A stretch of DNA of 64,000 nucleotides from Cyanobacteria bacterium UBA2855 (GCA_002350725.1 DEFJ01000015.1:14771-78770); one strand, 5' to 3'; positions 26,841 to 34,724 are shown, counted from the first letter of the stretch. The notes: generated by a model from the sequence alone, not told the origin. Made by a program: numbers and translations.

Positions 26841-26924
26841 GGTGCCGTGTTAACGCACCAAAATAGGAAGTAATGGTGTATGTTAACGCACCAAAACAGG
26901 AAGTAGGGTGCGTGTCAACGCACC
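26841..26924 (+). repeat. Three tandem GTAG-type REP hairpins
   Basis: Three units start at 26841, 26875 and 26907. Each contains a GGTGxxxxGTyAACGCACC hairpin (GGTGCG/CGCACC in the best copy), and the first two carry the same tail, ACCAAAAxAGGAAGTA. The third unit is headed by GTAG (26903-26906). The first two units are 34 and 32 bases long. The same palindrome type occurs in the rplK leader at 47044-47063. The AGGAAGTA tail resembles a ribosome site, and the next gene's frame starts inside the array. Confidence 0.75.
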
Positions 26925-27448
26925 AAAAAATTAATTACTTTAATACAGAAGAAACAAAAGAAATCTTATTCCCTGATGAAGAAACTCTGAACCGCCCGAA
27001 AAGTATGTGGTTCAGTGACAAATTGCGCAACGAATTTGCATACAACGATATGATAAAAAAATCAAAATTTGCACCGGAATTGGCAGAAATAGCAAACGAA
27101 CACAAGATTTATACAGAACTTGCGGAATTTATTCGGGAACACATAAAAACCGTCGGACAAGAGCAGGCAGTAAAAGATTTTCAATGCGGATTGAATTTGT
27201 TAACGGGATACAAAAAAGAAACTGTACTAGAAGAACAAATTCGGCTTGAAGAAGATGCCGATTTCGGTGAAAAGACTTATGCAATGTTACAGTCAGCACT
27301 GGAATATTATCCGTTAGAAGTGATAAAAAAGTATATTAAACTTGGAGCAGCCAATAACGGTATTTGGGAAACAAAGCAGGATGAAAGCTTTGATACCGAT
27401 GAATATGTAGAAGAAGTTAATAATACATTATCAGAAAGGAGAAATTAA
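26873..27448 (+). CDS. Lysin-like unknown protein with repeat-derived N-terminus
   Basis: The protein is 191 residues. Residues 1-20 are read from the REP units, so its original start may have been lost; the only later Met near the N-terminus (residue 45 region) has no ribosome site. An AGGA four bases before the ATG comes from the repeat itself. The body is helical and acidic. The segment around residues 150-162 (EDADFGEKTYAML) resembles the D-x-x-F-G-x-x-T-x-x-A motif of peptidoglycan-binding domains found in GH108-type lysins, but the match is loose. The 394-aa MuF protein starts right after the stop, so they are cotranscribed. Confidence 0.55.
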   Translation: MVYVNAPKQEVGCVSTHQKINYFNTEETKEILFPDEETLNRPKSMWFSDKLRNEFAYNDMIKKSKFAPELAEIANEHKIYTELAEFIREHIKTVGQEQAVKDFQCGLNLLTGYKKETVLEEQIRLEEDADFGEKTYAMLQSALEYYPLEVIKKYIKLGAANNGIWETKQDESFDTDEYVEEVNNTLSERRN

Positions 27449-27449
27449 A

Positions 27450-28634
27450 ATGGGATATAGAGTACCAATAAAAGCATATGGCAAATTAAAAAAAGAACAA
27501 ATCCGGTATATGTGGGTATCAGAAGCGGGAGCTTGCGAAAAATGTCAAGCTCTTGACGGAAAAATTTATAATACAGCGGATGAAATACCGGATAAACCAC
27601 ATCCAAATTGTAAATGTTGGATAGACTTGATAGAAAATCCGGATGTAATAACAGACCCAATAGAACAGATAAGAGCAGAAAAACGTGAAGAAGAATCTGT
27701 CAAACTTGAATTGCTAAAACTTGAGGGGGATATTAAATGTCTTGAAGATGAATGCGATATAGGATTAGAACGCATAGAACAAGATTTACAAAATCTAAAA
27801 GGATATATAGAAAAAACAGAATCTGAAGAATATACTGCTTTTGAAAATATTAATAAATATGATGCACTAAAGTCGGATTTATTAGATGGTAAAAAAGAAA
27901 TAGGAAAAATTAAAGATAAATTAAATATTGAAAAAGAGAAATTAAAAAATTTAGAAAAAGAGAATACTATTGCTCAGGCAGTAAATAACGTATATGAAGT
28001 AAATGCCAAAATTACAGATTATTCTCATTTTGTAAATAATATACTTACAAATCTAAAATTAGCAGTTTTCTCATTTTGCATAAATGTGTTTGGTCTAGCC
28101 GAACATGAGGCAGCTGCCTTGTGGAATCTTGCACTATTTCGTGTCCCAAGAAAATCTAAATATATTACTAAAAACGGAACTTATTATGCTTCTATCGAAA
28201 ATCTTGATAATGATAACTTGAAGCAATATGTATACAAGAATGTTAAAGAACAAATTAATAAAGAAGATTCTAAAGGTATTATATTCAAAGACAGCAGTAA
28301 AATAGCCAATGCCATCAAAAACTCTAAAGAATTAAAAAATAAAATAAAAGATTATAAAGAAAAACTATTAAAGGATAGAAAAATAGATAATATTGATTTA
28401 GAATTTCCAAAATGGAACTTAAAGCACGCATTTCATTTTGTAAAAATAATAAATATATATTTAGATAATTCTGATAATCTAAATTTAACTGTATTTGATA
28501 CATATGATTTTAATCCAAAAGAGACAAATTTTCTCGTAAAAACTGCAAGAGAATTTCAAGAAAAAAATAAAATAGACACATACTATTTAATGGTCGAAAT
28601 AAAAATACCAAAAGATGAATGGATAAATTACTAA
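27450..28634 (+). CDS. MuF-type toxin-like protein, 394 aa
   Basis: Residues 25-55 carry the MuF metal-binding signature seen in phage Mu F-like head proteins and MuF polymorphic toxins: CEKCQALDGKIY, then PHPNCKCWID. A long coiled coil (about 75-170) and a hydrophobic patch (about 195-220) follow. The C-terminal domain (about 310-394) contains FDTYDFNP and YYLMVEIKIP. A displaced copy of that domain lies at 29888-30247. The arrangement (MuF head, coiled coil, variable tip) fits a secreted or phage-derived toxin whose tip is exchanged. The activity of the tip is unknown. GGAG precedes the ATG. Confidence 0.6.
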   Translation: MGYRVPIKAYGKLKKEQIRYMWVSEAGACEKCQALDGKIYNTADEIPDKPHPNCKCWIDLIENPDVITDPIEQIRAEKREEESVKLELLKLEGDIKCLEDECDIGLERIEQDLQNLKGYIEKTESEEYTAFENINKYDALKSDLLDGKKEIGKIKDKLNIEKEKLKNLEKENTIAQAVNNVYEVNAKITDYSHFVNNILTNLKLAVFSFCINVFGLAEHEAAALWNLALFRVPRKSKYITKNGTYYASIENLDNDNLKQYVYKNVKEQINKEDSKGIIFKDSSKIANAIKNSKELKNKIKDYKEKLLKDRKIDNIDLEFPKWNLKHAFHFVKIINIYLDNSDNLNLTVFDTYDFNPKETNFLVKTAREFQEKNKIDTYYLMVEIKIPKDEWINY

Positions 28635-28643
28635 ATTAATACA

Positions 28644-28665
28644 GGGGTAACATTTATGTTGCCCC
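28644..28665 (+). terminator. Probable terminator hairpin
   Basis: GGGGTAACAT and ATGTTGCCCC form a strong stem 10 bases after the MuF gene. The following T run is short, so the call is moderate. Confidence 0.4.
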
Positions 28666-28704
28666 TAAAATTTATTATAACATTACTGTTATAAAAAATA
28701 TTTA

Positions 28705-28733
28705 TTGACATAATATTAATTTTTTAATAATAT
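28705..28733 (+). promoter_or_regulatory. Promoter TTGACA-17-TAATAT, leaderless start
   Basis: A consensus -35 TTGACA and -10 TAATAT with 17-base spacing end seven bases before the ATG at 28741. This gives the small membrane-protein genes a promoter separate from the MuF gene, as expected for an immunity gene that must always be on. Confidence 0.65.
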
Positions 28734-28740
28734 ATATAAT

Positions 28741-29067
28741 ATGAGAAATTATTTAGTTAAAAATATAATATGGTACATTTTATATGCAATTTTATGCTTT
28801 ACATTTGGATTTGTAATATCATTGGTTATAGCCTTTATTGGGGTACGAGTTGCTACTTTTGCGGTAATGTATATTATTCAATTTAATTTATATGACGCAA
28901 TGAACTTATATGTGTTATCCGGTAGAATGGATAATATAATGACAAGTTTCACTATTATAAATACAATAGTTTATAACATAATTTTATTTATAGCTGGTTG
29001 TGAAATTATTACAAAACACCTCAATAAAAATGAAAGTGGAGATAAATTAAAAGATGTCAAAAATTAA
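28741..29067 (+). CDS. Small membrane protein, candidate immunity protein
   Basis: A 108-residue protein with three predicted transmembrane helices (about 8-30, 31-50 and 71-90) and a Lys-rich cytoplasmic tail. No family is recognised. It lies after the MuF toxin-like gene with its own promoter and overlaps the next gene by 14 bases. A membrane immunity role is inferred from position only. Confidence 0.6.
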   Translation: MRNYLVKNIIWYILYAILCFTFGFVISLVIAFIGVRVATFAVMYIIQFNLYDAMNLYVLSGRMDNIMTSFTIINTIVYNIILFIAGCEIITKHLNKNESGDKLKDVKN

Positions 29068-29833
29068 ATTTTATTTAAAAAATCCATTAATAATATTTAG
29101 TACTCTATTTTTATTATTATCTTTAATTATAATTTTTTGCACTCATTTTTGCTTGCCTAATTACTATATTGATAAAAATGCCGCATGGGAAGCAGCTAAT
29201 AGTGTTGCTGTGAGTGAAGTTGCCAGTGCAACCGCAGTTTATGAAAATGCAAAGTACAAAATTTTTAATCCAATATTTCAATTATGGGGTTTATTAGGAG
29301 TTTTTACTCTATTTGCATTAATATTTAAAATCAAAGAATTTAAGACTCTTTTTAATATAAAATTTTTTGAACACAAAAGTATTATATTTTTATTTGCAAA
29401 TTTGAATTATATTATCTATGCAGCCTGTCTAATGCCTGTGTATATGCAAGATTTAGATAAATTTGTGTACAATATGTCCGCAGATAGTATGGGAATCCCT
29501 TTTTTCGGAATGTTATTTTCGCTTATATTTTTTGCACTAATTTATTATCCTGTTGTTAATTTTTTATTATTTGTAACATATAATACAGGCATTAAAAGGA
29601 TATTTTACAATTTTATGTACGTTCTATTTGCAATTTGGTTGATTATTGATTGGTATGAGGTTTTAATGATGAAATTTTCTTACTTAACAATGATATTAAA
29701 CCTAATATATTTAACATGGTTTATATTGATTATATATAGCAACAAAAAAATAAGTGCAAAACATAAATTAGTTGGTAGGTTGGGTGGAACAAAAAGGGTA
29801 GAAAAGATAAAACGCCAATTGATGCAGGTGTAA
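29054..29833 (+). CDS. Membrane protein whose C-terminus is read from a BIME repeat
   Basis: A 259-residue protein with about six predicted transmembrane helices (one at 8-28, the rest between about 75 and 235) and an Ala-rich loop (VAVSEVASATAV, about 50-62). The last 20 or so residues (VGRLGGTKRVEKIKRQLMQV) are translated from the 151-bp BIME element inserted at 29770. The stop codon belongs to the repeat. The natural C-terminus has therefore been replaced. It overlaps the 108-aa gene by 14 bases. Function unknown; immunity or transport are possible. Confidence 0.55.
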   Translation: MSKIKFYLKNPLIIFSTLFLLLSLIIIFCTHFCLPNYYIDKNAAWEAANSVAVSEVASATAVYENAKYKIFNPIFQLWGLLGVFTLFALIFKIKEFKTLFNIKFFEHKSIIFLFANLNYIIYAACLMPVYMQDLDKFVYNMSADSMGIPFFGMLFSLIFFALIYYPVVNFLLFVTYNTGIKRIFYNFMYVLFAIWLIIDWYEVLMMKFSYLTMILNLIYLTWFILIIYSNKKISAKHKLVGRLGGTKRVEKIKRQLMQV

Positions 29834-29920
29834 CCCAACAAAAATATATTGTTGGGTTCCGCTTTTCACCAAAACTCTTATTATTCAATGGTAATTTTGG
29901 CTCCACCCAACCTACCGGCT
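29770..29920 (+). repeat. BIME copy 1 (two inverted GTAG REPs)
   Basis: A 151-bp element with imperfect inverted ends: AGTTGGTAGGTTGGGTGGA on the left and TCCACCCAACCTACCGGCT on the right. A second palindrome (AACCCAAC/GTTGGGTT) sits in the middle, so the element reads as two inverted REP units, each headed by GTAG. Copy 2 at 31103-31253 differs at only three positions of the central 143. Its left half supplies the end of the 259-aa gene and its right half the start of the displaced toxin module. Confidence 0.85.
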
Positions 29921-30247
29921 AGTATTGATTTAAAACAAAAACTTAAACAAATAATAACAAATAATATAAGTAATCTTGTGTTAAATAATGAAAAAATTGA
30001 CAAAATTTCTTTCGATTTTAAATTACGACAAGGTATAAATAATTTTGCATCAATGCACTTATGTGATATTTATAATTTAAAAATTAAAAATAAATATGTT
30101 AAAATGACATTGCTTGATACAGTTGACTACAATGATTGGAAAGTTTTTGCGCCAAAAGCTTTACAAGATGCAGGAATTATTAAGAATTATTATTTTATTA
30201 TAGAAATAGAAATTCCTTTAAATGAAGTTGTAGAAAAAATTGAATAG
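29849..30247 (+). pseudogene. Displaced toxin C-terminal module fused to BIME
   Basis: The frame (132 codons) has no good start: it opens at a TTG inside the BIME repeat, and the first 23 residues are repeat-derived (the first Met is at 29888, without a ribosome site). From about residue 24 the protein resembles the C-terminal domain of the 394-aa MuF protein: LLDTVDYN matches FDTYDFN and YYFIIEIEIPLNE matches YYLMVEIKIPKDE. It looks like an orphan toxin tip cassette cut off from its N-terminal half. It may be silent, or a donor for tip exchange. Confidence 0.55.
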
Positions 30248-30274
30248 TTATGCTATTTATGATACTTATAAATT

Positions 30275-30859
30275 ATGCGATTTATTAAAGCCTTTTGCTA
30301 CATTTTATTATTTATCATATTAAATTTGATATTAGGTATTGATATAATAATTCAATATTTAATTTCGGTTTTTCTATTTATACCTGCATGTATTGCTGAT
30401 TTGTTTATTCATGATGATGGTGTAGGGGCTTTAGTATTTGGCATCCCATTTGCGATATGGATATATCTGGTGTATATGCTAGCAAAAATATTTGTGTTGC
30501 CATTAATATTTGAGTTTGCAAACAAATCAAATATTGTTTTTGATTTGTTAGATGAAATAAGAAAACGTAAAATTTTAAAGTTTTTAGTACTAGTCATGGC
30601 AATACTTACAGATATTTATACTCACAAATTATTTAAAACTGAGATAAGTAATTATATCTATTTTTGGTCCATATATACAGGTAACTTATTTATTTGTTAC
30701 ATAGGTTTGTTAATTTGGTTTAAATTTAGAGAAACTAAAAATGCCCAAAAAAGAATTATGTATATACTTAAAAAAGGCATTATTACTATTTCTATTTTTG
30801 AAATTACAATAACAGTTTTATATTTTATGCTTGTTTTATTGTATTATTTTTTGAAGTAG
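30275..30859 (+). CDS. Membrane protein, candidate immunity for the displaced tip
   Basis: A 194-residue protein with five predicted transmembrane stretches (about 5-40, 48-75, 103-116, 125-150 and 165-193) and short charged loops. No family is recognised. It follows the displaced toxin tip by 27 bases, as an immunity gene would follow its toxin cassette. No ribosome site is visible. A GTAG-headed REP hairpin begins four bases after its stop. The immunity role is inference. Confidence 0.5.
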   Translation: MRFIKAFCYILLFIILNLILGIDIIIQYLISVFLFIPACIADLFIHDDGVGALVFGIPFAIWIYLVYMLAKIFVLPLIFEFANKSNIVFDLLDEIRKRKILKFLVLVMAILTDIYTHKLFKTEISNYIYFWSIYTGNLFICYIGLLIWFKFRETKNAQKRIMYILKKGIITISIFEITITVLYFMLVLLYYFLK

Positions 30860-30862
30860 AAT

Positions 30863-30896
30863 GTAGGATGGGTTGAACATTTTCATTCAACCCATC
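30863..30896 (+). repeat. GTAG-headed REP hairpin
   Basis: GTAG at 30863 is followed by a perfect 11-bp stem (GATGGGTTGAA/TTCAACCCATC) over an eight-base loop. It stands just before the transposase relic, the usual position of a REP beside its RAYT gene. Confidence 0.8.
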
Positions 30897-30915
30897 AATA
30901 TGATATAATAAACAT

Positions 30916-31098
30916 ATGGAATATCGACGATTATTTATACAAAATTCATACATTTTTATAACAATTGTAACAAGCAAGAGACGAAAAATATTAATAAATA
31001 ATATAGATTAATTAAAAATATCAATAAAGAAATCAATTGATAATTATAAGTATAAACTATATGCAATTTGTGTGTTACCAGACCATATTCATATGTAA
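30916..31098 (+). pseudogene. Decayed REP-associated tyrosine transposase (RAYT)
   Basis: The frame from ATG 30916 reads MEYRRLFIQNSYIFITIVTSKRR and then, after an in-frame TAA at about 31009, continues to AICVLPDHIHM and stops. This is the N-terminal third of a Y1/IS200-like RAYT, ending at the HUH motif (HIH). The rest, including the catalytic Tyr, is missing. BIME copy 2 starts five bases after the stop. RAYTs act on GTAG-headed REPs, so this relic is likely to have spread the local repeat family. Confidence 0.8.
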
Positions 31099-31102
31099 AT
31101 AA

Positions 31103-31253
31103 AGTTGGTAGGTTGGGTGGAACAAAAAGGGTAGAAAAGATAAAACGCCAATTGATACAGGTGTAACCCAACAAAAATATATTGTTGGGTTTCGCTTTTC
31201 AACAAAACTCTTATTATTCAATGGTAATTTTGGCTCCACCCAACCTACCGGCT
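31103..31253 (+). repeat. BIME copy 2 (two inverted GTAG REPs)
   Basis: Same 151-bp structure as copy 1 at 29770-29920. The central 143 bases differ from it at three positions. It abuts the truncated RAYT relic on its left side. Confidence 0.85.
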
Positions 31254-31300
31254 TTTAAAATTACAAAGTATTTTAAATCGTTGATGTAGAATAACATTAT

Positions 31301-31343
31301 TTTTTGTAGGTTGAAAGAAATTGTTCAACCCGCCTACAAAAAA
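31301..31343 (+). repeat. GTAG-headed REP at island right end
   Basis: TTTTTTGTAG and CTACAAAAAA flank a hairpin (GTTGAA/TTCAAC). It closes the repeat-rich island 50 bases before the end of rarA. Confidence 0.65.
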
Positions 31344-31393
31344 ACTACAAAACTCATATTCATGATCTGCTGAACGTTTTATTATCTTAAAAA

Positions 31394-32626
31394 TTATCTT
31401 GTGTATTTTCTGCCGACCAATTCATCCGGTAAAAATTGCTGTTCATATTCCGGATTGGAGTGAGAATAAACATATCCGACCCCAAAACCGTATTTTTCAG
31501 CATCTTTATAATGAGAATCTCTCAAATGCATCGGAGGAGGATAGTCTTTCCCATGTGCAATATCCGATAACGCCGCATCAATTGCGCAAACAGTTTCGTT
31601 TGATTTTTTTGCTCGTGCGACATAAATTACCGCTTGAGCAAGTGGTATTCTGCCTTCAGGTAATCCTAACAATTCAACAGCCCTATATGCATTCACCGCT
31701 AGATTGAATGCCATTGGATCAGCGTTGCCGACATCTTCTGCAGCACAGGTAATTAGCCTGCGAGCAATAAATCTTGGGTCTTCTCCTGCAGCTATCATTT
31801 TTGCAAGGTAATAAATAGCAGCATCCGGATCACTTCCTCTTAAACTTTTTTGAAAAGCTGAAGCACAATCATAATGCTCTTGTTGAGAATACATTGTATT
31901 ACGCTTCTGACAAATTTCTTCGATAATTTTTACGGTTAAATTTCTTCTGCCGTCAACCAAGTCTGCGGCAAAATAAGCATTTTCCGCAATATTTAACGCT
32001 GAGCGAGCATCGCCTCTTGCAAGATTTATGATAAAATCAAAAACACCTTTATCACAATCCATCGGGACATATTGCTGTACAAGGTACGCCAACCCCCTCT
32101 TAATAATTTTGAACATACTTTCATCATCAATCGGATTAAGGCGAATAACCTGAGCTCTTGATAAAAGTGCCGGGACAACCTGAAACGAAGGATTTTCGGT
32201 AGTAGAACCGATTAAAAATAACGTTCCGTTTTCTAGATGAGGTAATAAAGCATCCTGCTGAGTTTTTGAATATCGGTGAATTTCATCAATAAACAAAATG
32301 GTTTTAGTTCCGCTGCGCAATGCCATTTTAGCATTCTCAACCGCTTCTTTAATATCTTTTACTCCGGAGGTGACAGCAGAAATTTCTATAAAATTAGCAT
32401 TTGTTTTTGTTGCAATTAGTCGTGCCAGTGTAGTTTTACCACACCCCGGAGTACCCCAAAAAATCATTGAAAACAGTCGATTTGTCTGTAAAAGATTTAA
32501 CAAAGGACTGTTTGGTGCAATAACATTACTCTGACCTAAAAACTCTTCTAAAGTTTTTGGTCTTATTGCTTCTGCCAAAGGAATTTGTTTATTCTGATTT
32601 TCTAACTCCGTAAACAAGTCTGCCAT
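31394..32626 (-). CDS. rarA: Replication-associated recombination protein RarA/MgsA
   Basis: A 410-residue AAA+ ATPase acting at stalled replication forks. Visible: Walker A GTPGCGKTT (about 58-66), Walker B ILFIDEIHRYS, sensor 1 LIGSTTENPSF, and the C-terminal MgsA tetramerisation domain (SLRGSDPDAAIYYLAKMI, then ERxxxPLAQA-like segments). Length is normal. The ATG follows a TATAAT (32633-32638) by six bases with no ribosome site, so the message is probably leaderless. It borders the accessory island. Confidence 0.93.
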   Translation of the reverse strand: MADLFTELENQNKQIPLAEAIRPKTLEEFLGQSNVIAPNSPLLNLLQTNRLFSMIFWGTPGCGKTTLARLIATKTNANFIEISAVTSGVKDIKEAVENAKMALRSGTKTILFIDEIHRYSKTQQDALLPHLENGTLFLIGSTTENPSFQVVPALLSRAQVIRLNPIDDESMFKIIKRGLAYLVQQYVPMDCDKGVFDFIINLARGDARSALNIAENAYFAADLVDGRRNLTVKIIEEICQKRNTMYSQQEHYDCASAFQKSLRGSDPDAAIYYLAKMIAAGEDPRFIARRLITCAAEDVGNADPMAFNLAVNAYRAVELLGLPEGRIPLAQAVIYVARAKKSNETVCAIDAALSDIAHGKDYPPPMHLRDSHYKDAEKYGFGVGYVYSHSNPEYEQQFLPDELVGRKYTR

Positions 32627-32632
32627 ATCTGC

Positions 32633-32638
32633 ATTATA
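32633..32638 (-). promoter_or_regulatory. -10 box of rarA, leaderless start
   Basis: TATAAT on the minus strand ends six bases before the rarA ATG. The -35 is weak. Confidence 0.45.
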
Positions 32639-32704
32639 TCATGGAATTTTTACATAAATAACAAAAGATGACATATAATAAATATTTTATGTAAAAAACA
32701 TTAA

Positions 32705-32739
32705 AAAAGCGGCATTTAAAAATGCCGCTTTCAAAAATT
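32705..32739 (-). terminator. Terminator after rpmB
   Basis: AAGCGGCATTTTTAAATGCCGCTT with a T run on the minus strand just downstream of rpmB. The hairpin is symmetrical and could work in both directions. Confidence 0.85.
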
Positions 32740-32752
32740 TTTGTTTCAAGCA

Positions 32753-32944
32753 CTATATAGCTTTTTGAACTTTTCCTGCTTTTAAGCAAGAAGTACAAAC
32801 TCTAATTCTCTTGGTTTGACCGTTAACAATAGCCTTAACTGATTGTAAGTTAGGTTCTTGTGTATGAACAATCTGTTTATGAGAGAATGTTAATTTCGCT
32901 GCTTTAATCGGTGCTTTACCGCATATTTCACAATGTTTTGCCAT
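32753..32944 (-). CDS. rpmB: 50S ribosomal protein L28
   Basis: The 63-residue protein has the L28 pattern: CEICGKAPIKAAKLTFSHK at the start, RIRVCTSCLKAGKV at the end, and a basic core. CxxC pairs are present at both ends, so this is a zinc-binding form. It is a single gene with its own terminator. AAAGGAAAAAAT precedes the ATG. Confidence 0.93.
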   Translation of the reverse strand: MAKHCEICGKAPIKAAKLTFSHKQIVHTQEPNLQSVKAIVNGQTKRIRVCTSCLKAGKVQKAI

Positions 32945-33068
32945 GATATTTTTTCCTTTTCTAGCTAGTTTTGTAATTCAATAATATCGAAAAAATCAGA
33001 AAAATCAAGTGGCATGTTAAATTTAATTAAGAGAGTAGGACTATTTTTCCCAAAAACGTAAGTAAAAA

Positions 33069-33548
33069 TTAACGATTTGCATATTTTAAAAACGTTTGAA
33101 CTTTTGTTTGCATCATTTCTTCAACAATTAACCATTTACCGTTTGGTTGTTTTTTTACTATAAAATAGCTTCTCAGACGATATTTTTCACCTGTTGGTTG
33201 ACGTAGACAGGAAATTTTAATACCGTTTGAAACTTTTTCTGCATTTATATTTGTATAATAATTTTTATAGCGGCGTAAACGAGCAACCTTTTGTCCGAGT
33301 TTTAATTGGGATAAATAAGTATCCACATCTGTTTCAATATCTTCTAATGTACCGTCTGGTTTTACTACTTGCCTTATAATTCTTGCATCGGGTGAATACA
33401 TTTTCAAAATTGATTCGTCGTAAGAATTTGCCGCATTCACGTATTTTTTGAAAAATTTTATTGCCTCTCCTGTTTCATCAGCAAGCACAAAACTGTTTGC
33501 AACAACTAATAATAAACCGATAAAAAGAATATATTTTAAATTTTTCAT
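33069..33548 (-). CDS. Exported NTF2-like protein
   Basis: A signal peptide (about 1-23, ending VLADE) precedes a SnoaL/NTF2-like domain: a helical start (FFKKYVNAANSYDESILKMYSPDARI), then strands ending in YFIVKKQPNGKWLIVEEMM. Such periplasmic domains bind ligands or act as lipid-trafficking or immunity-like factors. The start at 33548 follows GGAAGGAGGAAATA; an upstream in-frame ATG at 33596 lacks a ribosome site. It is a lone gene. Confidence 0.65.
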   Translation of the reverse strand: MKNLKYILFIGLLLVVANSFVLADETGEAIKFFKKYVNAANSYDESILKMYSPDARIIRQVVKPDGTLEDIETDVDTYLSQLKLGQKVARLRRYKNYYTNINAEKVSNGIKISCLRQPTGEKYRLRSYFIVKKQPNGKWLIVEEMMQTKVQTFLKYANR

Positions 33549-33622
33549 TATTTCCTCCTTCCGTAAAATACTAAGCGGAATATATAAATCTTTCATTCAC
33601 CTTATGGGGAATAATGAATTAC

Positions 33623-33650
33623 TTCACAAAAATATTTCAGCATGTATAAT
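33623..33650 (+). promoter_or_regulatory. Promoter TTCACA-16-TATAAT
   Basis: TTCACA (33623-33628) and TATAAT (33645-33650) lie 16 bases apart, 33 bases before the transferase ATG, which has AAGG upstream. Confidence 0.55.
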
Positions 33651-33683
33651 TTGGGTGTAGAAAAATTAAGGTAAATAAGTATC

Positions 33684-34724
33684 ATGATTATAAAATTGAC
33701 ACATGCGCATGTTATCGGAACAATAATGGCCTATATATTCGGGGTATTTTTGGTTCCTTTAGTTATAAGTTTTTCTAAAAAAGAAGGCTTAGTTGATTTA
33801 CCAAATGAGAGAAAAATTCACAAAAAGCCAATCTCCAGAATTGGTGGTGTTGCGATATGGTTAAGCACCATGCTCACATTTTTATGCTTGGTATTTATGA
33901 GTTATTATCCTACCGGCAGTTTATTATCAGGGATACTGTTGGGTAGTTCTATGATGTTTTTGCTGGGACTTATTGACGATATTTATAATCTTCCTGCAAA
34001 ATTTAAACTAATAATACAATTATCCATTGCGACAATGGTATATTTATTGGGGGTACAGATTAATTCCATACCGTTTTTTGGCGGCGAGGTGGAATTGGAA
34101 TTTTGGTCGTACCCTATAACTATATTGTGGATTGTCGGTATAAGTAATGCTCTTAATTTTATAGATGGAGTTGACGGTTTGGCAGGTTCTGTTACAACCA
34201 TAAATTCTATAACCTTAGCAATAATTGCACTGGCAATGACTCCGCCAAATCCGATTATTGCACTTATTGGATTTATATTAGCAGGTTCCATGCTTGCATT
34301 TTTGACTTATAACTTTAATCCTGCAAAAATATTTATGGGAGATAGCGGTGCATTATTCTCCGGATTTTTGCTCGCAACTATATCTATAACAGGAGTTATG
34401 AAAGCTGCAACTGTTGCAATTCTGCTACCATTTGTGGTGCTTGCTGTTCCGATTATGGATATAACCTATTCTAGTTTGCGCAGAATATTTAAAGGGCAAT
34501 CTCCTTTTGTAGCGGATGCAGAGCACATTCACCACAAATTACTCCATGCCGGATTTTCGCAGAAAAAAACTGTCGTAATTTTAACGTCATGCGCAATAAT
34601 TGCCGGAGCATTTGCAACATTATTTATGGGTGAAAATACAATCAAGGTATACTTTGTTGCAATAGCAATAATAGTTTTGATAATGTTGTTACTAAATTTC
34701 ATAAAAGTATTGACAAAAAAATAA
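33684..34724 (+). CDS. Undecaprenyl-phosphate sugar-1-phosphate transferase (WecA/MraY family)
   Basis: This polytopic membrane enzyme joins a sugar-1-phosphate to undecaprenyl phosphate. About ten helices are predicted in 346 residues. Family motifs are visible: GLIDDIYNLPAKFK, the metal-site NALNFIDGVDGLAGS, FNPAKIFMGDSGALF and the HIHH motif near 280. The His-rich loop and length favour WecA/TagO/RfbF-like enzymes (lipid-linked GlcNAc-phosphate for O-antigen or wall polymers) over MraY itself. Its substrate cannot be read from sequence. Confidence 0.88.
   Translation: MIIKLTHAHVIGTIMAYIFGVFLVPLVISFSKKEGLVDLPNERKIHKKPISRIGGVAIWLSTMLTFLCLVFMSYYPTGSLLSGILLGSSMMFLLGLIDDIYNLPAKFKLIIQLSIATMVYLLGVQINSIPFFGGEVELEFWSYPITILWIVGISNALNFIDGVDGLAGSVTTINSITLAIIALAMTPPNPIIALIGFILAGSMLAFLTYNFNPAKIFMGDSGALFSGFLLATISITGVMKAATVAILLPFVVLAVPIMDITYSSLRRIFKGQSPFVADAEHIHHKLLHAGFSQKKTVVILTSCAIIAGAFATLFMGENTIKVYFVAIAIIVLIMLLLNFIKVLTKK

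Noticed and set aside
26841..26924. A short CRISPR array
   Set aside because: The three units are contiguous hairpins with no unique spacers, and no cas gene is near. They match GTAG-type REP palindromes instead.
27450..28634. A colicin-M-like toxin tip, because of the D-x-Y-D-F motif
   Set aside because: The colicin M signature also needs a nearby His-Arg pair, which is absent here, so the resemblance is too short.
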